The position numbers were made by a program, and so were the translations under genes. The notes under the pieces were generated by a model. It made no database searches. It saw nothing but the letters and a program-made list of their open reading frames with translations, and had not been told where the DNA came from. From Ignavibacteriota bacterium (GTDB taxonomy: Bacteria > Bacteroidota > Ignavibacteria > UBA10030 > SZUA-254): 15,268 nucleotides of DNA. The stretch is from positions 1-15,268 of the forward strand of contig JACPVN010000232.1 in assembly GCA_016191715.1 (NCBI GenBank), in the 5' to 3' direction. Below, piece by piece: positions 1-6,159 of the stretch (positions are counted from its first letter, which is position 1; every line of letters starts with the position of its first letter).

Positions 1-39
1 AAGAAACGCTCAACTTGAGTTATTTAGTTAGAAATAATT

Positions 40-212
40 GGGGCGGTCTGGAACAGACAAAAAACTCTGGCTCGTTGAAGCTCACCGGAGTTGGTCTTGT
101 CCCTTGCTACAGCCGCCCCGGGATTATGGGAACTTCCATACAATCTCAGTAATGGGGTTGCGGAATTTTCGATGGGATCCGGTACGATGCAGCGGTCGCC
201 CCTTTCTGCATC
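40..212 (+). promoter_or_regulatory. Highly structured leader region upstream of the secreted propeller gene (unidentified RNA element)
   Basis: Several arms pair on the plus strand. GGGGCGG (40-46) pairs with CCGCCCC (113-119). Inside it GACAA (56-60) pairs with TTGTC (97-101), and AACTCTGG (63-70) pairs with CCGGAGTT (85-92) with one G-T pair, giving a long rod. GTCTG (46-50) and CAGAC (54-58) form a competing small hairpin. Further on TATGG (125-129) pairs with CCATA (136-140), and GATGCAG (186-192) pairs with CTGCATC (206-212). CGCCCC at 197-202 could replace 114-119 as partner of the first GGGGCG, so two exclusive folds are possible. On the minus strand the 63-92 stem is followed by a short T run, like a terminator. 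I do not recognise a known riboswitch, 6S, SRP or tmRNA core. The role is inferred; it could equally be a small RNA on either strand. Confidence 0.45.
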
Positions 213-274
213 CATGTGGCTGATTGAATATAACTATTTTTAATTCACATGTAAAACAATAAAAGGAAACAACA

Positions 275-2563
275 ATGAAAAACAACTTTTTACTTTCGAA
301 ATGGATTATTGCAGTAATTGCTGTAACAGCGATTACGATATTCTCTATACAATTTGCAAAGGCACAAACGTGGACTTCGTTAAACGGACCACAGGTTGGC
401 AAAAATGTCAAAGATGTCGCCCTGAGTAACGGTGCTACACCGACAATCTATGCGGCTGATAATTCATATCTCCTCAAATCTACTGATGGAGCGGCATCGT
501 TCAAAGCAACCGGTAGCGTAGTCAATACTCCGATGGCAACAGTATGTCAACCGGATAATGCGGCTAATGTCGTCGCAGGCGGTACCGGCTTTCTTTGGAA
601 TTCGATAGATGGCGGCTCTTTGTGGTCATTCAAATCAGGTTATGTTATTGACAATCTAACCTCAGTCCGTTTTGCTGTCTCACCAATTACAACAGCGCAG
701 ATGTATATGGGAAGAAATTATTACAATGATAATTCCAAAGCATTCTGGAAAAGTATTAATTCAGGCGTTGATTGGGATAGAATGGAAAACTTCTACTGGA
801 ATACAACAATCAAAGATATCTCTCCCTATCCCGTTCAAGATGTTCCGCAATCTCAGCGAGATAATATTCTTTGGGTGTGCGGTTCAGGTACAGATAAAGG
901 ACTATGGAAATCAAACAATGCAGGAGTGACATGGGATTCACCGTTACTCGATACGGATAATCTCATCTCAGTAGCCGTTATGCATAAAGCATATCCGAGC
1001 AATTCACACCTTTATGTTGTAAAGTCAACCGGTGAAGTAGTAAAATCAACAAATAACGGTGCAGATTGGACCCCTGTTTTTGCGGCGGGAAACACTGTTC
1101 GCTTTGTTCGTATCAACACAAATAACAACTACATTTACCTCGCTACAAATAATGGAGTCTATCGGTCAACGAATGAAGGAAGTTCCTTCAGTCAGGTCAA
1201 TTCCGGTTTAGGGACAGATATCAATGTATTGTCTCTTGCAGTTAATTCGTCTAATGTTCTTCTTGCAGGTACAACCGGTTCCATGTATAAGTCCACCAAC
1301 AATGGAGTAACCTGGACCAATGTAGGAATCATGAATAGTTCTTCTGTGTTTGCTACCAGTACTTCCGTATGGACAGTCAGCCGCGATAACAGTTATGTCG
1401 GAACGTACACAGGCAGTAGTTGGACAACCAGTCAAATACTTTCTCCCGGTGCAAATATCATCAGCGAGCAAGTGCATCGGAATCAGGGAAATGGTGCAAT
1501 CTTTACTTCGGGAACGTATAACGCCAACGCCGAAGTTTTCCGCAGTATGGATGGCGGCTCTACGTTTAGCGTGGATGCTCTTACGACAACCGGCGGAAAG
1601 TTTCTTGGCGTCAAAACGCATCCGTCAACCTATACACAGATGTTCATGTTCGGAGGAACTACAATTTCCGGCGTCTGGAAAAGTTTGTTCTCAAGTGCAA
1701 ACTCCGGAGCCGCGTGGAATGCGCTCTCGCCACCATGGGAAACATCAGGAGTATATGTGAACGATCTCATTGAACTGAATATCTCAACAGGACGTCTCTA
1801 TGCAGCGACAAGTAACGGACGTATTTATAGAAGCGATGATAATGGCGCAACGTGGGTGAGCGGTAGTAGTCCGGTTTTGGATATGGGGAGCGGTAACATC
1901 GCCTACTCGGTTGATGCGGCAACAATAGCAACGACAAAAGTATATGCCGCGGGGACAAACGGAATCTGGCGTTCAACAAATTCCGGTTCTTTAGGAACGT
2001 GGACACAAGTGAAAACAGGATCGTATAAAGTAGTTACTGTCTGTCCTGCAAACCAGATGACGGGCGAGCAAGCCGCTTCTGTTTCGACTGATGGCTCTGC
2101 GTTATATTATACTGTCAACGGCGGTTCATCATGGATAAACGGAACGGGAAATCTTCCTCCACCCATCAATAATCTCTATAGTGATCTCACTTCGGCAAAT
2201 CTGTATGCTGCTACAAAGTATGGGATCTATAAAATTACGGCTCCAACAGGTTTGCCAACAACAACAACGACAGCAGATGGATTTGATGTGAAGTTGGAAT
2301 GGAATGCTATTGCCAACGCGTCGGGGTATCATCTGAGGATTTATAAAGGCGCACAGTTGGTCACAGAACAGAACAGCCTTACCGGCTTATCGTATTACCC
2401 CACATGCCTGGTTACCGGTGGAACATATTTCTGGGACGTCGCGGCGCATAATCCTGCCGGCGAGACTAATTTCTCGACGCAATCATCCTTTACCGTCAGC
2501 GCTTCCCAAACAATCACTCAAAATACAATCACCCTCAATAATCGTCACCCTGTACTTTCTTGA
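275..2563 (+). CDS. Secreted Asp-box (BNR-like) beta-propeller protein with FN3 domain, truncated by in-frame TGA before its T9SS sorting domain
   Basis: This 762-residue product starts with a clear Sec signal peptide (KNN, then a hydrophobic core, cleavage likely after AKA at residue 30). The ATG is preceded by AAAAGGAAA, a plausible ribosome site. The body has about twelve Asp-box repeats of the form KS-(T/N)-(N/D)-x-G-x-(T/S)-W, such as KSTNNGVTW and RSDDNGATW, typical of sialidase/Vps10/YCF48-like propellers. No catalytic site is evident, so an enzyme activity is not claimed. A fibronectin type III domain follows (about 660-750). The frame then reaches HPVLS and TGA at 2561-2563, where FN3 domains of this style usually have HPVLSW. 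The same frame stays open after the TGA to a T9SS sorting domain ending at 3115. The truncated product would be exported to the periplasm but lack the signal for outer-membrane passage. TGG encodes Trp elsewhere and TGA ends other genes here, so a code change is unlikely. Confidence 0.85.
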   Translation: MKNNFLLSKWIIAVIAVTAITIFSIQFAKAQTWTSLNGPQVGKNVKDVALSNGATPTIYAADNSYLLKSTDGAASFKATGSVVNTPMATVCQPDNAANVVAGGTGFLWNSIDGGSLWSFKSGYVIDNLTSVRFAVSPITTAQMYMGRNYYNDNSKAFWKSINSGVDWDRMENFYWNTTIKDISPYPVQDVPQSQRDNILWVCGSGTDKGLWKSNNAGVTWDSPLLDTDNLISVAVMHKAYPSNSHLYVVKSTGEVVKSTNNGADWTPVFAAGNTVRFVRINTNNNYIYLATNNGVYRSTNEGSSFSQVNSGLGTDINVLSLAVNSSNVLLAGTTGSMYKSTNNGVTWTNVGIMNSSSVFATSTSVWTVSRDNSYVGTYTGSSWTTSQILSPGANIISEQVHRNQGNGAIFTSGTYNANAEVFRSMDGGSTFSVDALTTTGGKFLGVKTHPSTYTQMFMFGGTTISGVWKSLFSSANSGAAWNALSPPWETSGVYVNDLIELNISTGRLYAATSNGRIYRSDDNGATWVSGSSPVLDMGSGNIAYSVDAATIATTKVYAAGTNGIWRSTNSGSLGTWTQVKTGSYKVVTVCPANQMTGEQAASVSTDGSALYYTVNGGSSWINGTGNLPPPINNLYSDLTSANLYAATKYGIYKITAPTGLPTTTTTADGFDVKLEWNAIANASGYHLRIYKGAQLVTEQNSLTGLSYYPTCLVTGGTYFWDVAAHNPAGETNFSTQSSFTVSASQTITQNTITLNNRHPVLS

Positions 2564-2701
2564 TCATCACAAGAAGGTTTAGGGCAGTATCAGATTTATC
2601 GTTATGCTTGTCCTTATCCTCCGAGTTTTGATTGTAATCCGTTTCCTGCAACAACTGCTCTTCTGCTCCTGGCAAGCGTAAGCGCTACGACATACATAGA
2701 C

Positions 2702-3115
2702 ATGCAGGTAACCGTAGCAAATAAATTCGACGAACCAAACACCGAATACTTCTATGAAATCAGGAGGGTGGGATATTCAGATAGAAAGAGTGTAAAGAGT
2801 GAAGAAATTTTCAAGCGAGGCGGAGAAGAAGAAATTGCTCTGAACTTGCCGAAAGAAACCCGACTCCATACAAATTATCCCAACCCTTTCAATCCTGTCA
2901 CGGAAATTAAGTACGATATCCACGAAGATGCTTATGTGACACCTATTGCCTATGACGTTCTTGGTCGTGAAATAAAAACGTTAGTTGAAGAATTTGTATC
3001 CGCCGGCTTTAAGTCGGTGCAGTTCGATGCGAGCAGTCTTCCAAGCGGAATGTATTTCTACAGACTGACTGCCGGGAAATACTCTGATATGAAGAAAATG
3101 ATATTAGCAAAATAG
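2702..3115 (+). pseudogene. Detached C-terminal part of the upstream propeller gene: end of FN3 domain plus T9SS C-terminal sorting domain
   Basis: This stretch is in the same frame as the gene ending at 2563. The frame is open without interruption from 2564 to the TAG at 3113-3115. Translation from 2564 gives a fibronectin-like segment (LGQYQIYRYACPYPP, then YFYEIRRVGY near 2750). A typical type A sorting domain follows: NYPNPFNP at about 2873-2896, then YDVLGREIKTL, LPSGMYFYRL and a final KKMILAK. The first ATG after the TGA (2702) lies inside the FN3 fold, has no signal peptide and no good ribosome site, so independent expression is unlikely. Restoring Trp at 2561-2563 would give one protein of about 946 residues. 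It is best read as the stranded 3' end of a broken gene; a sequencing error at one base is the alternative. Confidence 0.8.
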
Positions 3116-3126
3116 TGATTAGTCTA

Positions 3127-3155
3127 TCTACGACACCGTAGGTACGACTCGTAGA
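3127..3155. repeat. Hairpin just downstream of the propeller gene stop
   Basis: TCTACGA (3127-3133) and TCGTAGA (3149-3155) form a perfect 7-bp stem around a 15-nt loop that itself contains ACC/GGT. It starts 12 nt after the TAG at 3115. There is no T tract, so a classical intrinsic terminator is not shown; it may be a terminator-like or REP-like hairpin. Confidence 0.35.
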
Positions 3156-3205
3156 GTTAATTCGGTAAATGGGGAGTAGTGAAATCATTGATAACTCTGT
3201 TTAGT

Positions 3206-3259
3206 GTTAATTTCAGGGGAGAAAATTCGGTAACACCGGATGTTCTCCCCTGCTTTAAC
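3206..3259. terminator. Long hairpin between convergent genes, probable bidirectional terminator
   Basis: CAGGGGAGAA (3214-3223) pairs perfectly with TTCTCCCCTG (3243-3252). CGGT (3228-3231) and ACCG (3235-3238) pair inside the loop. GTTAA (3206-3210) and TTAAC (3255-3259) extend the base across a small internal loop. It lies between genes converging from 3115 and 3314. T tracts are short (TTT on either side), so the terminator reading is inferred from the stem strength and position. Confidence 0.5.
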
Positions 3260-3292
3260 GATGAATACATATCCCACGTCAAAATTCACAAA

Positions 3293-3320
3293 TCACTATT
3301 CACTGCTCACTGCTCACTGT
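3293..3320. repeat. Four-unit 7-bp tandem repeat containing the stop codon of the MFS gene
   Basis: The plus strand reads TCACTAT, TCACTGC, TCACTGC, TCACTGT in direct succession. The minus-strand unit GCAGTGA contains TGA, and the copy at 3314-3316 is the stop codon of the transporter ending here. The repeat therefore overlaps the 3' end of a coding region. Confidence 0.7.
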
Positions 3321-4633
3321 TTCTTCGCATCAATCCGTGCAGTGACCCGCGAATAGATTGCCAACCCGACCGCCGAGATAAAACCGATGACTGAGAAATA
3401 GTACCAAATATAATTTGCATTATCATACGCATGAACCATTTGCTCGGGTGATAATGTTTTCGGGTCGGGACAGTAATTCGTCAGCAAGTAACCGGAGATT
3501 CCAAAACCCAATACCGACGCGAGAAACGAATGGAGGTGGCTGAATCCGAGATATAATCCTTCTTCGCCTTTTGGCGCCTGGAGCGAGAAAAATTCAAGAT
3601 AGCGGGGCGAGATAAAACACTCGGCAAGTCCCTGAAACATAATTCCGACAATCATCATCACCGTAACGGGATGAGCAGTGAACAATCCGAAAATTGAAAC
3701 CTGATGTCCGGCAATTGATTCGAGCAACGGACTCGACGCCATACATATTGCAGAGAACGGCATCAACACCATTCCGACAAACATTGAACTGACCGCCTTC
3801 ACCTTCTTCATCATCGCGGTAATGAGAACAACACACGTCATGACAACAGCCGGGTTCACGTTCGCTATCCATTCCGGCGAAGCAGTAACACCGACTGTAC
3901 GCAACACATATTTCGGCATTGTTGCATACATCTGATGTTGAATCATCCAGAAGCCGGTGACGATGAGAATCAAAATCAACAAGCGCGGTCTCTTCAGAAT
4001 TCGAACAAGCCCTTCCCATACTTCACGGATTGCTTTCCCTTCGCCGTGCATATCAACATTTTTATAAAAGAGGAAGACAGTAATCAGCGCAAGCAACGTC
4101 ATCAACGCAGAAAAATAATTGATGGAGACAAGTCCAAGGTTGAGTCGAAGCGGAAAAGCAATTGTCTTTCCAAGAAACGCACCGACATTTACCATTCCAT
4201 AAAAGATAGAATATGCTTTTGCCCGATTTGCCGAGTCGGATGTTTTTGCTACCGTTCCTGTAATAATGGATTTGATAAACGAACCGCCGAACATCAGAAT
4301 CACGAACGCGGGAACAACCATTGCTTTGTACGGCAGTGCGCCGAGCGTGAAATATCCAATGGTCAGAAGTGTAAACGCCAGCATAATTGCTTTTCGGAAA
4401 CCGATTTTATCGGCAAACGCTCCGGTGAAAGGCGGAAGGAAATACATTCCCGCCGAGAAGAAGCCGCTTAACCACGCAGCGTCCACATCATCGAACCCGA
4501 CGACATCGGTGAGATAGAGAGTGACGGCGATAAACACTCCGTAGTACGCCGCCCGCTCGAACAGTTCGACGACGTTTGCAGTCCAGAATGCTTTAGGGAA
4601 TTTCCAAGTTGATATTGTTTGTGTGGTGGTCAT
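3314..4633 (-). CDS. MFS transporter of the POT/PTR (proton-coupled oligopeptide transporter) type
   Basis: A 439-residue inner-membrane protein made almost wholly of hydrophobic segments, consistent with about 12 helices. Near the N terminus it has E23-x-x-E26-R27 followed by YYG, matching the ExxER(F)xYYG motif used for proton coupling in POT carriers. The MFS loop motif GAFADKIGFRKA lies at about 71-82. The stretch AKAYSIFYGMVNVGAFLG (138-155) resembles the POT signature FYxxINxG. The family imports di- and tripeptides or related solutes with protons, but the substrate cannot be read from sequence; it may be a divergent MFS member. It is the last gene of a minus-strand run, 137 bp below the ABC permease gene, with a repeat-rich gap and no clear Shine-Dalgarno. 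Its stop codon lies in a 7-bp tandem repeat. Confidence 0.8.
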   Translation of the reverse strand: MTTTQTISTWKFPKAFWTANVVELFERAAYYGVFIAVTLYLTDVVGFDDVDAAWLSGFFSAGMYFLPPFTGAFADKIGFRKAIMLAFTLLTIGYFTLGALPYKAMVVPAFVILMFGGSFIKSIITGTVAKTSDSANRAKAYSIFYGMVNVGAFLGKTIAFPLRLNLGLVSINYFSALMTLLALITVFLFYKNVDMHGEGKAIREVWEGLVRILKRPRLLILILIVTGFWMIQHQMYATMPKYVLRTVGVTASPEWIANVNPAVVMTCVVLITAMMKKVKAVSSMFVGMVLMPFSAICMASSPLLESIAGHQVSIFGLFTAHPVTVMMIVGIMFQGLAECFISPRYLEFFSLQAPKGEEGLYLGFSHLHSFLASVLGFGISGYLLTNYCPDPKTLSPEQMVHAYDNANYIWYYFSVIGFISAVGLAIYSRVTARIDAKKQ

Positions 4634-4663
4634 TTAGATTATAGGTTTTAGGTGATAGGGTGA

Positions 4664-4690
4664 TAGTTGACAGTTTTTAGTTGACAGTTT
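4664..4690. repeat. Direct repeat in the gap between transporter genes
   Basis: TAGTTGACAGTTT occurs at 4664-4676 and again at 4678-4690, followed by partial copies (GTAGTTTTTAGTTTA). The rest of the 4634-4770 gap is low-complexity ATCAGAAATCAACATTCAG-like sequence. No gene, promoter or terminator is evident. It lies in the upstream region of the MFS gene on the minus strand. Confidence 0.6.
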
Positions 4691-4770
4691 GTAGTTTTTA
4701 GTTTATGGTATAGTGTATCCAGCATCAAGAATCGAGCGTCATTCAGCAATCAGAAATCAACATTCAGAAA

Positions 4771-5586
4771 TTATTTCATTCCGGTAAATGTAATTCCACG
4801 AACGAAATATTTTTGAGCGAAGAAAAAGACAATAATTACCGGAAGCATCACCATAACCGCGGCGGCCATTTGGTGGGGCCAATCGGTAGTGTAGAGATTA
4901 CTGAAATTTGCAATGCCGACTTCAACCGTTCGCATATCCATTCTGTTTGTGACAATCAGAGGCCAGAGAAAATCTTTCCAACTTCCCATGAAGGCAAAGA
5001 TGGCAAGTGTTGCAAGCGCTGGCTTCGAAAGAGGAAGCACAATTTTCCAGAATATAGTAAATTCGCTTGCACCATCAACACGCGCCGCATCTTCCAAATC
5101 TTTCGGGATTGTCTGAAAGAATTGTCGTAACAAAAAAATTCCCCATACACTGGAGAGTGACGGAGTGAATAACGCCCAATAGGTGTTCACCCAGCCGAAT
5201 TTGTTGATGAGAAGAAATGCCGGAATAATGGTTACGATTGCAGGAATCATCATTGTGGAAAGATATAAACTGAACAAGGTATCTCTCCCGATAAATGTTA
5301 TTCTGGCAAACGCGTACGCCGCCATCGAACAAAACATGAGTTGACCAAGGACTGATGCAAGAGCAACGAACATTGTGTTCAGGAAATATCGCGGAAACGG
5401 TTGAAGCGTCAACGCCTCGATAAAGTTCGACCACTTCCATGAGGAGGGAAGAAACTTCGGAGGGAATTGATATACTTCTAATTCGGTCATTAACGATGTG
5501 CTGAGCATCCAGAGGAAGGGAAGAAGCATGGTTAATGCAAGAAGAATAAGAATACTATATATAATTGATGATTGAAATGTTTTCAT
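4771..5586 (-). CDS. Carbohydrate ABC transporter inner-membrane permease, MalG-like (CUT1 family)
   Basis: This 271-residue permease has a first helix at about 8-30 and five further hydrophobic segments, the six-helix MalG/AraQ layout. The EAA loop that docks on the ATPase is clear at 165-188 (EDAARVDGASEFTIFWKIVL, then PLSKPA). It ends in GITFTGMK, the usual end of this family. It would form half of the membrane channel of a sugar or oligosaccharide importer, together with a MalF-type partner, a substrate-binding protein and an ATPase. None of these is adjacent: the gene 27 nt upstream is a DUF2283 gene and downstream is an MFS carrier. Partners must be elsewhere or lost. Family assignment is secure; the substrate is unknown. 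Confidence 0.88.
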   Translation of the reverse strand: MKTFQSSIIYSILILLALTMLLPFLWMLSTSLMTELEVYQFPPKFLPSSWKWSNFIEALTLQPFPRYFLNTMFVALASVLGQLMFCSMAAYAFARITFIGRDTLFSLYLSTMMIPAIVTIIPAFLLINKFGWVNTYWALFTPSLSSVWGIFLLRQFFQTIPKDLEDAARVDGASEFTIFWKIVLPLSKPALATLAIFAFMGSWKDFLWPLIVTNRMDMRTVEVGIANFSNLYTTDWPHQMAAAVMVMLPVIIVFFFAQKYFVRGITFTGMK

Positions 5587-5613
5587 TTGAAAACCGCAAT
5601 TACAAACATTGTA

Positions 5614-5847
5614 TTATGCCGTAACGAGTTCTTTGGTTTTCCCTAACTCAACGATAACAGAATCAAATCTATTATCACTCGGCTTGTATGAAAGGAGTTC
5701 AACTCCAATAACTTCGCCATTCAATTCATCTTTAATCAGGATGATTCCATTATCTAATTCTTCACAAAGTTGATGTTTTCTCGGCGGTTGCCAGAATACT
5801 GTGAGTAATTCTTCTTCCGGTTCATAATATATTTTCACTTGTGCCAT
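5614..5847 (-). CDS. DUF2283-like small protein, possible antitoxin partner
   Basis: A 77-residue soluble protein. The pattern is IYYEPEEELLTVFW, then a D-N-G-I-I-L-I-K-D-E segment, then GEVIGVELLSY, which matches DUF2283 (tyrosine-containing start, conserved GxVxGxEIL strand). It has a strong ribosome site, AAGGAG at 5855-5860 (minus strand), 7 nt before the ATG. The ancestral 3' end of the upstream toxin-like gene overlaps its start (to 5835), an arrangement typical of translationally coupled toxin-antitoxin genes. DUF2283 has no established biochemical function that I can state; the antitoxin role is inferred from neighbour and overlap. The last 15 residues, including GKTKELVTA, are polar and may be flexible. 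Confidence 0.65.
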   Translation of the reverse strand: MAQVKIYYEPEEELLTVFWQPPRKHQLCEELDNGIILIKDELNGEVIGVELLSYKPSDNRFDSVIVELGKTKELVTA

Positions 5848-5854
5848 AGTATTT

Positions 5855-5860
5855 CTCCTT
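5855..5860 (-). promoter_or_regulatory. Ribosome binding site of the DUF2283 gene
   Basis: CTCCTT on the plus strand is AAGGAG on the coding strand, 7 nt before the ATG at 5847. It is the strongest Shine-Dalgarno on the minus strand here, and lies inside the ancestral 3' end of the upstream toxin-like gene. Confidence 0.7.
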
Positions 5861-5890
5861 CATTGATTTTATCAGTTTGATAACATGTTA

Positions 5891-6136
5891 TTAAAATTCC
5901 AATATCATTAAGCCGTTTACTACAACCGATAGCCAACGATGTTCAGAACTTGTATAAAACAAAAACACTAATTCATCATGCCTGCTTCTTCGTATTTCAT
6001 CAGGAGATGTCAGTGTATTCATTACATCTTGTAAACGATTTTCTATATCAGGATGCTTTGTAATCACCTTCTCCCAATATTCATTCGTTGTCCTCACCCT
6101 AAATCCTAACGGAGTTTGTACTTCAAATAAAGACAT
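5891..6136 (-). CDS. Small toxin-like protein (BECR/RelE-fold-like), C terminus altered by a probable one-base deletion
   Basis: The readable product is 81 residues: a short beta-rich start, then KHPDIENRLQDVMNTLTSPD, RRSRHDELVFLFY and HRWLSVVV. This resembles small proteins often found next to DUF2283 genes and suspected to be nuclease-fold toxins; that assignment is my inference. At residues 73-75 the frame reads V-N-G and ends at 5891. Adding one base within the AAA at 5916-5918 would read VVVKRLNDIGILITCYQTDK and then INEGE, continuing to a TGA at 5835-5837, inside the DUF2283 start. The shifted tail has the GxLITxYxTDKIxEGE look of family members, so the frame was probably open to 5835 (about 100 residues). 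Either the gene is inactivated or the base was miscalled. It starts 23 nt after the kinase gene ends, with GGAG 12 nt before the ATG. Confidence 0.6.
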   Translation of the reverse strand: MSLFEVQTPLGFRVRTTNEYWEKVITKHPDIENRLQDVMNTLTSPDEIRRSRHDELVFLFYTSSEHRWLSVVVNGLMILEF

Positions 6137-6159
6137 TTCTTATTATTCTCCATGTGCCA

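Noticed and set aside
40..212. Known riboswitch, tmRNA, 6S or SRP RNA
   Set aside because: None of the conserved core motifs I know for these (for example the SRP GGAAG/AGCAG tip, TPP CTGAGA) is present on either strand.
2561..2563. TGA read as selenocysteine or as Trp under an altered code
   Set aside because: Trp is expected at this FN3 position, not Cys/Sec. TGA ends other genes here and TGG encodes Trp throughout, so recoding has no support.
3935..4471. 178-codon plus-strand frame
   Set aside because: It is antisense to the MFS transporter and has basic low-complexity composition without domains.
5912..5923. Programmed -1 frameshift in the toxin-like gene
   Set aside because: The bases AGTAAAC do not form a canonical X-XXY-YYZ slippery site; a one-base deletion is simpler.
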